Below are positions 45,019 to 52,491 of a stretch of 64,000 bases of DNA, in pieces (within the stretch, counting starts at the first letter, position 1; every line of letters starts with the position of its first letter). The DNA is from SLDF01 sp964537925 (lineage in GTDB: Bacteria > Bacteroidota > Bacteroidia > Chitinophagales > Saprospiraceae): assembly GCA_964537925.1 (NCBI GenBank), contig CAZICV010000002.1, positions 364,879 through 428,878 on the forward strand, in the 5' to 3' direction. The position numbers were made by a program, and so were the translations under genes. The notes under the pieces were generated by a model. The model worked only from the letters and a program-made list of their open reading frames with translations. It had not been told where the DNA came from and did not search any database.

Positions 45019-45576
45019 ATGAGCACTCGCCAGGAAATCATACAATATGCCGATCACCTCATCCGGGCTCAGGGTTACAATGCCTTCAGCTTTTACGATA
45101 TCTCTGACCGTGTAGGCATCAAAACCGCGTCCATTCACTATCACTTTCGCTCCAAATCGGATCTGGGTGTAGCTGTGATCGAGTACCATACGGACAGACT
45201 GCAAGAGCTGATCGCGCAGTGCCGTGACAGGTCTCCGATGGAGAAGCTGGAGAAGCTGTTTTCTATCTATGAGCGGATACATGCCGAGGACAAAGTATGC
45301 CTGGTCGGTTCCCTGAGTACTGATCTTCATACCGTGGATGAGCGGATGAAAGAAAAACTGCAGGCATTTGCCGCCGTCATGCTGGACTGGGTAAGCGGAT
45401 TCCTGGAGGATGGAAGAAGTTGCGGCTGGTTTTGCTTTGCCGGTTCGTCGCGTACCAGGGCCATTCTTATCATTGGCAACCTGCTCTCCACACTGCAACT
45501 CTCACGGCTGACCGGCGAGGCAGACCTCGAAGCGGTGAAGAAGGCGATCAGACAAGACTTACTAAAACCATTATAG
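45019..45576 (+). CDS. TetR-family transcriptional repressor
   Basis: 185 residues from ATG 45019 (a TTG upstream at 45004 is less likely). Residues 1-50 hold the TetR helix-turn-helix (Y-N-A-F-S-F-Y-D-I-S-D-R-V-G-I-K-T-A-S-I-H-Y-H-F-R-S-K). The rest is the helical ligand and dimer domain. A 20-bp operator lies just upstream. It starts a three-gene run: thioesterase 3 bases downstream, then a FabF-like enzyme, so the ligand is plausibly a fatty-acyl compound. Confidence 0.92.
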   Translation: MSTRQEIIQYADHLIRAQGYNAFSFYDISDRVGIKTASIHYHFRSKSDLGVAVIEYHTDRLQELIAQCRDRSPMEKLEKLFSIYERIHAEDKVCLVGSLSTDLHTVDERMKEKLQAFAAVMLDWVSGFLEDGRSCGWFCFAGSSRTRAILIIGNLLSTLQLSRLTGEADLEAVKKAIRQDLLKPL

Positions 45577-45579
45577 ACA

Positions 45580-46014
45580 ATGAACCAGATAATCGATTTT
45601 CTGAAAAGCCAGATCGGAATGGATGCACGCAACTCCCCGTCACCCCTGATGCGCTGGCTGAACCCGGTCATGCTCTCCGCCGAACCGGGAGCGCTGGTGT
45701 TCCGGTATGAGGTCAGGCCGGAATGGCTCAACCCCGCCGGCAACCTGCATGGCGGCATGATGGCAGCGATCGTGGACGATGCCATCGGTGCGGCTGTATT
45801 CTCCCTGGGTGAAGCTCATTTCTACGCCACGATCAACAACTGTATCGACTACCTGGGCAGTTCGCAGGAAGGCCACCAGGTAATTGCACGGGCCTCTATT
45901 GTCAAAAAAGGAAGGCAACTGATCAATGCACAATGTGAAGTGTGGAACGGAGATGATACCCGTCTTCTGGCCAGAGGCTCCTCTAACCTGATCAAAACCG
46001 AAGCTTCGAAATGA
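45580..46014 (+). CDS. PaaI-type hotdog-fold acyl-CoA thioesterase
   Basis: 144 residues. The hotdog signature is N-P-A-G-N-L-H-G-G-M-M-A-A-I-V-D-D, with the H-G-G-x-x-x-x-x-x-D-x pattern of PaaI thioesterases and the Asp nucleophile/base position intact. It hydrolyses acyl-CoA or acyl-ACP; chain preference is unknown. It lies 3 bases after tetR and overlaps the FabF-like start by 4 bases (ATGA), so the three are translationally coupled. Confidence 0.9.
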   Translation: MNQIIDFLKSQIGMDARNSPSPLMRWLNPVMLSAEPGALVFRYEVRPEWLNPAGNLHGGMMAAIVDDAIGAAVFSLGEAHFYATINNCIDYLGSSQEGHQVIARASIVKKGRQLINAQCEVWNGDDTRLLARGSSNLIKTEASK

Positions 46015-47255
46015 AAAGAGTCGTAATAACCGGCCTGGGAGCAGTCACGCCACTGGGCAACAACACAGGAAGCTACTGGCGTGCACTGATAGCAGGCGTC
46101 AGCGGCGCAGGGCCGATCACCCGGTTTGATGCAGCCAACTTCAAGACGAGGTTTGCCTGCGAGGTGAAGGACTTCGACCCGTTGCAGGCTATCGAAAAGG
46201 CCGAGGTACGGAAGTATGACCTCTTCACACAATATGCGCTGGTCTCCGTACAAGAGGCGGTCGCTCATGCTGCGCTGGATTTTGAAGCGCTCAACAGGGA
46301 CCGGGTCGGCGTCATCTGGGCCTCCGGAGACGGTGGGGTCTCTACCTTCGAGGAGCAGTTTGGCGAGTACCTTTCCGGCAACGGCACACCGCGTTTCAGC
46401 CCCTTTTTCATTCCCAGGCGCATCACCAATATTGCTTCGGGAGTCATCTCGATCAGGTATGGTCTGCGTGGTGTGAACTATACCACGGTATCCGCCTGCT
46501 CGGCAAGCAATACGGCACTGATCGATGCATTCAACTATATCCGCTGGAATAAGGCCGATCTCATCATCACAGGCGGGTCGGAAGCATCGATCACCCGGAG
46601 CTCCATCGGCGGGTTCAATGCCGCCAAAGCGATGTCTGTCAACAACGAAGACTACCTGCGCGCATCCAGGCCCTTTGACATGGCGAGAGATGGATTTGTG
46701 CTGGGCGAAGGTGCGGGCGCGATCATCCTGGAGAGCTATGAACATGCGCTGCGGCGCGGCGCCCCGATCATTGCGGAGATGGTCGGGGGCGGACTGGCGG
46801 CTGATGCCTATCATATCACAGGTACACACCCGGAAGGGGCCGGCGCGGCCCTGGGTATGTCGCTGGCATTGCAGGAGGCGGGGATCACCGCCGATGAGAT
46901 AGATTACATAAATGCCCATGCGACGTCCACCCCTGCCGGAGATCTCAGCGAACTCAAGGCCATTGAAAAGGTCTTCGGTGCGAACCCCAATGCCTCGGTC
47001 AGTGCGACCAAGTCCATGACGGGACACCTGCTTGGCGCTGCGGGCGCGATCGAGGCCATCGCTTGTATCAAAGCTATAGAGGAGGACATCGTACCGCCTA
47101 CGATCAACACGACAGATCCTGATCCGGGATTTGCCGGTCGCTTTGACCTGACCCTGGGCAAAGCCCGGCACAGAACGGTCAATTTTGCGTTGAGCAATAC
47201 TTTTGGATTCGGCGGGCATATAGCCTGCTCGGTGTTCAGGAAGTTCCGCCCCTGA
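46011..47255 (+). CDS. FabF-like beta-ketoacyl-ACP synthase II
   Basis: 414 residues, the normal length. The condensing-enzyme triad is complete: C163 in S-A-C-S-A-S-N, H303 in N-A-H-A-T-S-T-P, and K334 with H339 in K-S-M-T-G-H-L-L-G-A-A-G. It extends acyl-ACP with malonyl-ACP. Sitting in a TetR-controlled operon with a thioesterase, away from acpP and fabG, it is more likely a special-purpose ketosynthase than the housekeeping FabF; this is inference from context. Convergent with paralogue B, 36 bases away. Confidence 0.92.
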   Translation: MKRVVITGLGAVTPLGNNTGSYWRALIAGVSGAGPITRFDAANFKTRFACEVKDFDPLQAIEKAEVRKYDLFTQYALVSVQEAVAHAALDFEALNRDRVGVIWASGDGGVSTFEEQFGEYLSGNGTPRFSPFFIPRRITNIASGVISIRYGLRGVNYTTVSACSASNTALIDAFNYIRWNKADLIITGGSEASITRSSIGGFNAAKAMSVNNEDYLRASRPFDMARDGFVLGEGAGAIILESYEHALRRGAPIIAEMVGGGLAADAYHITGTHPEGAGAALGMSLALQEAGITADEIDYINAHATSTPAGDLSELKAIEKVFGANPNASVSATKSMTGHLLGAAGAIEAIACIKAIEEDIVPPTINTTDPDPGFAGRFDLTLGKARHRTVNFALSNTFGFGGHIACSVFRKFRP

Positions 47256-47291
47256 GAATATGGGTCTGAACGACCTTAGCAGTGAACAGGT

Positions 47292-48245
47292 TCAGTGCTG
47301 TATTATCAGCCGCTCTGTGATGCGCCCTTCTTCCGCCTGGACCACGAGCAGGTATATACCGGCGGCCAGTGCGGAGACATCCAGCGACAAGGAGTCGGCC
47401 GGGTATGCCCGGACCATCCTTCCGGACAGATCGGTGAGCTGCAGGCTCCGTACTGTGACCGGCCTGTCATATGTGAGTCGGATGACCTCGGCAGCGGGAT
47501 TCGGTGAGATACGCAGGTGGTCCTGCAACAATGCCTGGCCGGTGGATGTGGTGCGCGGCTCATAGTGGAGCTCGAGATCGTCGAGGTAGAGATAATGGTC
47601 GTGGACACAACTGATGGTGCCATATCCTTCCGACGAAAACCAGATACTCACCGAATCGGGTGCATGTACCTGGTCCGGGTAAGACACCGGCAGATAAAAT
47701 TCGCTATAGATATCGGTTTCTTCAAAATGAAGGGAGTCGGCCGACAGCACTTCCAGATCGCCGGATATACTGTTTTTCCTGTAGGTGACGATGTTGAGGC
47801 AAGCGTGTTTGAGTTCATGATGGCCTATGGAGGCAGCATCGACGATGTACTTGTAGAAGCCGGATACACCGTGCAGCTTTTGGGGTAGTGCGACTTTGCC
47901 CTTTTCACTGAAGAGGTTCTCGCAGACACCCAGGCTCAGGTAGGCCGGTGCGCCGTTGTACCACAGGTGAATGACGGCTGCATAGCGGCCGGAGTGCGCA
48001 TTATTGGTCCGGAACAAGCCGAATATGGAGGCGCTCCAGCCTGTGACGATGCCTGTATCGGACAGGATACCGGGCCGGCCGATACTGTCGCCAAGCAGGT
48101 GATGCCCGCAGAGCGTGTCAAACGGATCTGTTTCGAACAAGTAGTCGGTGACGGACGGATGCCATTGTTCGAACCCGAGATTCAGATCCTGTGCCCGGGA
48201 CGACAGGCCGGACAGCAGTATGCATAGGACGCAAAGTGTTCTCAT
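47292..48245 (-). CDS. Secreted T9SS cargo protein, paralogue B
   Basis: 317 residues from ATG 48245, with a signal peptide ending S-S-R-A-Q. It matches paralogue A block by block: L-N-L-G-F-E-Q-W-H-P-S-V, S-G-R-Y-A-A-V-I-H-L-W-Y-N-G, S-E-F-Y-L-P-V-S-Y-P-D, H-Y-E-P-R-T-T-S. The C-terminal T9SS type A domain has I-S-P-N-P-A-A-E-V and L-T-D-L-S-G-R. The T9SS linker differs most. It follows the FabH-like gene on the same strand after 228 bases; the paired 17-mers lie 52-89 bases upstream. Role unknown; surface or extracellular. Confidence 0.82.
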   Translation of the reverse strand: MRTLCVLCILLSGLSSRAQDLNLGFEQWHPSVTDYLFETDPFDTLCGHHLLGDSIGRPGILSDTGIVTGWSASIFGLFRTNNAHSGRYAAVIHLWYNGAPAYLSLGVCENLFSEKGKVALPQKLHGVSGFYKYIVDAASIGHHELKHACLNIVTYRKNSISGDLEVLSADSLHFEETDIYSEFYLPVSYPDQVHAPDSVSIWFSSEGYGTISCVHDHYLYLDDLELHYEPRTTSTGQALLQDHLRISPNPAAEVIRLTYDRPVTVRSLQLTDLSGRMVRAYPADSLSLDVSALAAGIYLLVVQAEEGRITERLIIQH

Positions 48246-48296
48246 AACTATCTGGTTGTAGTCCCGCAAAGTTCGGGCACAGCGCCCGTTCGCCGT

Positions 48297-48334
48297 TTGC
48301 AAAATCGGGAAGAAAACTTGCAGAATCGGGAAGA
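48297..48334 (-). promoter_or_regulatory. Pair of 17-bp direct repeats at 21-bp spacing (copy 2)
   Basis: TTGCAAAATCGGGAAGA (48297-48313) and TTGCAGAATCGGGAAGA (48318-48334), read on the plus strand, 52-89 bases upstream of the minus-strand start at 48245. They match the pair at 44871-44908 in sequence and phase. Confidence 0.7.
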
Positions 48335-48473
48335 TCGGGCTGGTCCGGCCTCCTGGAGTTGAGACCTGAGAATTCTGTCATGGTACTACTCTCAGTCCTG
48401 TATCATGGCTCTTTCCCAATAAATTTCCAGCGCCTTTTCATCAATCATGATGAGTCCCCATCGCCAGGTGTGC

Positions 48474-49538
48474 CTAAAACCTGTACAGCACGGCATTGAT
48501 ATGCATACCGGCGCCAACGGAAGCCATCATAATGTGATCGCCCGGCTGAAACTCATGGCCCGGCAGATGGCCGCTTGCACACATATCGAACAATGTCGGG
48601 ATCGTACCCACGGACGAATTGCCCAGCTTGTGGATACTCATCGGCATCACACCCGGTGGCAGTGAGCGTATATCGTAGAGTTCGAAGAAGCGTTTGATGA
48701 TGGCCTCATCCATTTTTTCGTTGGCCTGGTGGATCAGGACCTGTCTGAGCGAAGAGATAGGCACCCCCGACTGGTCCAGGCAGGTTTTCATGGCCAGCGG
48801 CACATTCGTAAGCGCAAACTCATAGATTTTGCGCCCTTTCATCTTGATATAGCGTACTTTCTCGTCTGAGCCCGGACCATAGGACGGCCCCATGGAGAGA
48901 TAATGGGCTTCGTCGTAGCTATGGGTCTGTACCGAAAAAGAGAGGATGCCTCCCTCCTGTTCACTGGCTTCCAGTACGACTGCGCCTGCGCCGTCGGCAA
49001 AGATCATCGCGTCACGATCATGGTCGTCCAGTGTCCTGGACAAGGTCTCCGTGCCTATGATCAGGCAGCGGCGGGCAAAACCACCCCGGATCGACTGGTG
49101 AGCGAGGATGACGCCCTGCAGCCAGCCGGGGCAGCCAAACAGGATGTCAAAAGCGATACAGGCCGTATTGCGTATGCCCAGCAGGTGCTTGATGCGTGCT
49201 GACAGGCCCGGCATGATATCCGCCTGGATCGTCCCGTGGCGTATATCGCCGAAGTTGTGGGCGACGATGATCAGATCGAGGGTCTCCGGGTCACAGCCTG
49301 CTACTTCTATAGCACGTCGTGCAGCTATGGCGCCGAGATCGGAAGCAGTCTGGTCAGGCCGCGCATAACGTCGCTCTTCTATACCGGTGATCGAGCGGAA
49401 TTTGCGTACCACCACATCACCCGGCGATTCTATGAGCGACCCGTCTTCGTTGAAAAAACGATTGTCGCGAAATGCTTCGTTGGTAACGGTGACTTCGGGG
49501 ATATACGATCCCCATCCAGTGATATGTGAGTGGATCAT
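48474..49538 (-). CDS. FabH-like 3-oxoacyl-ACP synthase III
   Basis: 354 residues. The KAS III triad is present: C136 in F-D-I-L-F-G-C-P-G-W-L-Q-G, H270 in L-I-H-Q-A-N-E-K-M and N307 in L-G-N-S-S-V-G-T-I-P. The first block F-G-C-P-G-W differs from the usual G-A-C-S/A-G-F and is seen in a Bacteroidota subgroup. Such enzymes start chains by joining an acyl-CoA to malonyl-ACP. With the nearby FabF-like enzyme and thioesterase it may make a special lipid. Divergent from the PLP gene. Confidence 0.9.
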   Translation of the reverse strand: MIHSHITGWGSYIPEVTVTNEAFRDNRFFNEDGSLIESPGDVVVRKFRSITGIEERRYARPDQTASDLGAIAARRAIEVAGCDPETLDLIIVAHNFGDIRHGTIQADIMPGLSARIKHLLGIRNTACIAFDILFGCPGWLQGVILAHQSIRGGFARRCLIIGTETLSRTLDDHDRDAMIFADGAGAVVLEASEQEGGILSFSVQTHSYDEAHYLSMGPSYGPGSDEKVRYIKMKGRKIYEFALTNVPLAMKTCLDQSGVPISSLRQVLIHQANEKMDEAIIKRFFELYDIRSLPPGVMPMSIHKLGNSSVGTIPTLFDMCASGHLPGHEFQPGDHIMMASVGAGMHINAVLYRF

Positions 49539-49601
49539 GTGCGGGACCTCGTAGGTTAATGACGGTCAAGTTAGCACTTCACGTTGATATCTGTTCTCCT
49601 G

Positions 49602-49618
49602 CCGCCAAAACTTGGCGG
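49602..49618. promoter_or_regulatory. Palindrome CCGCCAA-AAC-TTGGCGG in a divergent promoter region
   Basis: Seven-base perfect inverted repeat with a 3-base centre between the divergent FabH-like gene (start 49538) and the PLP gene (start 49706). Its place suggests an operator for one or both. No T-run follows. Confidence 0.45.
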
Positions 49619-49705
49619 ATTAATTGTCTGATGAGGTTTTCCCACTTTACATATAGCGGATATTAGCGATATTTAACGCTGGCAAAACAAAATACTTTCG
49701 CCACG

Positions 49706-50887
49706 ATGGACATAAACGACATCTTGTTTCATGCGGGTGAAAACCGGGACCAATGGTACCAGTCTATCGCACCGCCTGTCTACCAGACCAGCAACTTCAG
49801 GTTTCCGGGGATAGCAGCCATGCGTGAGGTCATCGCCGACGAATTCAGCCATCATGCCTACACGAGGGGTAATAACCCTACTGTAGAAGTATTGCGCAGC
49901 AAACTGGCGGCGCTGGAACATACGGAGCAATCGCTGGTATTCTCCAGCGGTGCGGCAGCCATTGCGGCTGCGCTCCTATCCGTACTTGGTTCAGGGGATC
50001 ACCTGGTTTGTGTGGCCCGTCCTTACGGATGGACGCGCAAGCTGATCGCCCAGTGGCTGACCAGGTTCGGTGTGCGGCATGATTTTGTCGACCTGCGCGA
50101 TGCCGCTTCATTGGAAGAGTACCTGCAGCCGGACACCAGGGCCGTATACCTGGAAAGTCCCAATTCGATCACCCTGGAAATGCAGGACCTGGATGCCATA
50201 TCTGCGATCTGCCGCGACCGGGCGATCGTCACCCTGATCGACAACAGCTATGCTTCCCCTATATACAGCAATCCTGCCGATCACGGCATCGATCTCGTGA
50301 TCCACTCTGCTACCAAATACCTGAATGGGCACAGCGATGTAGTGGCGGGTGTGGTATGCGGCAGCGAAGAGCGGATACGCCGCATATTTGACCAGGAATA
50401 CATGACCCTGGGAGCCGTGATCTCTCCTTACGAAGCAGCGCTTATCCTGCGCGGGCTGCGCACGCTGCCGCTCCGTATGCAACGCTCGGACCAGACGGCC
50501 CGCCTGTTGGCAGAGCGTCTCGGGGATCATCCGGCGGTGCGGCAGGTCATACACCCGGGATTGCCCTCCTTCCCGCAATATGAACTGGCACAGCGCCAGC
50601 TCAGGGGCACTGGCGGGCTTTTCAGTATCTGCCTGGACACCGACGAGATATCTGTATGTGAAGTATTTGCCGACAAGCTGAAACGTTTTGCGATGGCGGC
50701 TTCCTGGGGCGGCTACGAATCCCTGGTGATGCCTATGTGCGCCTTTCATACACCCGGAAGCCAGCCCGGTCCATCGGCCTACCCGGTCAACATGGTGCGT
50801 ATCTATGCGGGACTCGAAGATGCGGATTGGCTATGGGAAGACCTGGAGCAGGCGCTTTCCGTCATTCCGGTACAATCAGTGAGGTAG
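49706..50887 (+). CDS. Cys/Met-metabolism PLP-dependent enzyme (MetB/MetC family)
   Basis: 393 residues. PLP lysine K204 in H-S-A-T-K-Y-L-N-G-H-S-D; phosphate-side Y52 and R54 in Y-T-R-G-N-N-P-T; and D179 in L-I-D-N-S-Y-A-S-P. These are hallmarks of cystathionine gamma-synthase, beta- and gamma-lyase, and methionine gamma-lyase, which cannot be separated by eye. The Asn at 180 instead of the usual Asn-Thr pair, and Arg-Pro-Tyr-Gly-Trp at 105-109, are small departures. It is 5 bases upstream of mtgA, so co-transcription is likely. Confidence 0.88.
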   Translation: MDINDILFHAGENRDQWYQSIAPPVYQTSNFRFPGIAAMREVIADEFSHHAYTRGNNPTVEVLRSKLAALEHTEQSLVFSSGAAAIAAALLSVLGSGDHLVCVARPYGWTRKLIAQWLTRFGVRHDFVDLRDAASLEEYLQPDTRAVYLESPNSITLEMQDLDAISAICRDRAIVTLIDNSYASPIYSNPADHGIDLVIHSATKYLNGHSDVVAGVVCGSEERIRRIFDQEYMTLGAVISPYEAALILRGLRTLPLRMQRSDQTARLLAERLGDHPAVRQVIHPGLPSFPQYELAQRQLRGTGGLFSICLDTDEISVCEVFADKLKRFAMAASWGGYESLVMPMCAFHTPGSQPGPSAYPVNMVRIYAGLEDADWLWEDLEQALSVIPVQSVR

Positions 50888-50892
50888 GCGCT

Positions 50893-51630
50893 ATGAGACG
50901 CAAACTCAAACGATTCTTCAGATGGTGCCTGCTGATCAGCGTATCGTTGGTCCTGGTACACCTGGCGGTGATACTGATCTTCCGGTTTGTACCCATACCC
51001 GGTACACCGCTGATGGTGATACGCAGTGCAGAAAAACTGGCTCAGTCAGAGTCACCCAGGTACCGGTACAGCTGGGTCTCCTGGAAGCATATCTCACCGC
51101 ATATTAAGGTAGCCGTGATGTGTGCCGAGGATCAGCGGTTTCCGGAGCACTACGGTTTTGACCTGAAAGCCATTGAGAAAGCGATCGACTACAATGAGCG
51201 GCAGGCAGAGAAAGGCAAGACCAAGCGGAGGGGCGCGAGTACGATCTCACAGCAGACGGCCAAGAATGTATGCCTGTGGCCGGGCCGGTCGATCTTGCGC
51301 AAGGGCCTGGAAGTTTATTTCACGGCAGTGATCGAACTGTGCTGGTCCAAAGAGCGCATACTCGAGGTTTATCTCAATGTGGCGGAAATGGGCGACGGCG
51401 TTTACGGCGTGGAGGCGGCTGCCCGCAAGTATTTCAACAAGCCCGCAGCTAAACTCAGCAAGGCTGAGAGCGCCCTGCTGGCTTCCGTATTGCCCTCACC
51501 CCGCAAATACAGTGTCACGAAGCCCGGCCCTTATATGCAGCGCCGCCAGCGCTGGGTCATGCGGCAGATGGGTTACAATACAGGGTTCTATGAGTTTGCG
51601 GAGGGTAAGCAAAAGAAGCCTTCCAGGTAA
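50893..51630 (+). CDS. mtgA: Monofunctional peptidoglycan transglycosylase MtgA
   Basis: 245 residues from ATG 50893. The frame is open further upstream inside the PLP gene, but this ATG gives a proper N-terminal membrane anchor (about 11-31). GT51 signature: E79 in C-A-E-D-Q-R-F-P-E-H-Y-G-F-D, and G-A-S-T-I-S-Q-Q-T-A-K-N-V at 114-126. It polymerises lipid II into glycan strands at the outer face of the inner membrane and lacks a penicillin-binding domain. Preceded by the PLP gene. Confidence 0.94.
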   Translation: MRRKLKRFFRWCLLISVSLVLVHLAVILIFRFVPIPGTPLMVIRSAEKLAQSESPRYRYSWVSWKHISPHIKVAVMCAEDQRFPEHYGFDLKAIEKAIDYNERQAEKGKTKRRGASTISQQTAKNVCLWPGRSILRKGLEVYFTAVIELCWSKERILEVYLNVAEMGDGVYGVEAAARKYFNKPAAKLSKAESALLASVLPSPRKYSVTKPGPYMQRRQRWVMRQMGYNTGFYEFAEGKQKKPSR

Positions 51631-51642
51631 ACTGTAACAGAG

Positions 51643-51679
51643 TTAATTCAATCGATTGATTTATAATAAATTGAATTAA
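51643..51679. promoter_or_regulatory. Inverted repeat TTAATTCAAT/ATTGAATTAA after mtgA
   Basis: Ten-base perfect inverted repeat (51643-51652 and 51670-51679) with a 17-base AT-rich spacer, between mtgA and the GNAT gene, 73 bases before the GNAT ATG. Could be a weak terminator hairpin or an operator; no clear T-run. Confidence 0.4.
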
Positions 51680-51752
51680 GGTGATTTTTGCGCGGTTTGT
51701 TTCTCCCGGATATATCCGCTAACTTGGATGCAGCCATCAAACAGGCACAGAT

Positions 51753-52034
51753 ATGGAAGTACAACAGGCAGATAATGGCAAGAACGGCACATTCTTCATT
51801 GAAGAAGCAGGCGCCCGCATCGGGGAGATGACTTATGTATATGCGGGTCCCGATAAGTTCATCATAGATCACACAGAAGTGGCTGAAGGCAATGAGGGTC
51901 GTGGTATCGGCGGCAAGCTGGTCAAAGCGGCCGTAGACTTCGCCCGGGAGAAAGGCCTGAAAATACTCCCGCTATGTCCTTTTGCCAAAGGTGTGTTTCA
52001 GCGCAAGACCGAGTATGCAGATGTACTTTTCTGA
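51753..52034 (+). CDS. Small GNAT-like N-acetyltransferase (YjdJ type)
   Basis: 93 residues, the short YjdJ/GATD-type form. The CoA loop is E-G-N-E-G-R-G-I-G-G-K-L-V (R/Q-x-x-G-x-G/A), followed by A-V-D-F-A-R-E-K-G-L-K-I-L-P-L-C-P-F-A-K. It probably acetylates a small molecule; the substrate is unknown. Its end overlaps the next gene's start. Confidence 0.88.
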   Translation: MEVQQADNGKNGTFFIEEAGARIGEMTYVYAGPDKFIIDHTEVAEGNEGRGIGGKLVKAAVDFAREKGLKILPLCPFAKGVFQRKTEYADVLF

Positions 52035-52464
52035 CCGGCTGCGGTTCGCCAGGATCATACTGCTTACCTGGATGGCCGGCCTGGGAGGATTGCCTGATCT
52101 GGCGGCGCAGGTCATGCAGGTGCGGGTATCCAATATCACCCGGCAGGAAGGGGAAGTGCTGGTGGCCGTCTATGACAGCGAACAAAACTGGCTCAAGACC
52201 CCGGTGGTATCAGGCCGGGCCAGGGCGACGGGCGGGACGCTGGATTTCAGCTTCGACCTGAAAGAAGGCCGTTATGCGCTGTCCGTGTTTCACGATCGCA
52301 ACGGCAACGGAAAACTCGACACAGGTCTTTTCGGAGCTCCTTCAGAACCGATCGGCTTCAGCAACGGGTACAAACCCTGGGGACCGCCGAACTATAAGAA
52401 GGCCGAAGTCAGGTTTCAGAAAGGAGCGTCACCCGTGGAAGTGCGGCTCTACAGCTTCTTCTGA
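52015..52464 (+). CDS. DUF2141 secreted protein
   Basis: 149 residues from ATG 52015, which overlaps the GNAT stop by 20 bases; this start (or ATG 52021) gives a signal peptide ending D-L-A-A-Q. DUF2141 blocks are present: E-G-E-V-L-V-A-V-Y-D-S-E-Q-N-W-L, G-R-Y-A-L-S-V-F-H-D-R-N-G-N-G-K-L-D-T, P-S-E-P-I-G-F-S-N. The D-x-N-x-N-G-x-L-D loop looks calcium-binding. Periplasmic or surface; function unknown. Confidence 0.88.
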   Translation: MQMYFSDRLRFARIILLTWMAGLGGLPDLAAQVMQVRVSNITRQEGEVLVAVYDSEQNWLKTPVVSGRARATGGTLDFSFDLKEGRYALSVFHDRNGNGKLDTGLFGAPSEPIGFSNGYKPWGPPNYKKAEVRFQKGASPVEVRLYSFF

Positions 52465-52491
52465 CAAGTATAGAGAAGACCGTCGGGAGCG

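Noticed and set aside
45849..47219. A 456-residue minus-strand open frame
   Set aside because: Antisense shadow of the FabF-like gene; Arg/Asp-rich and without motifs.
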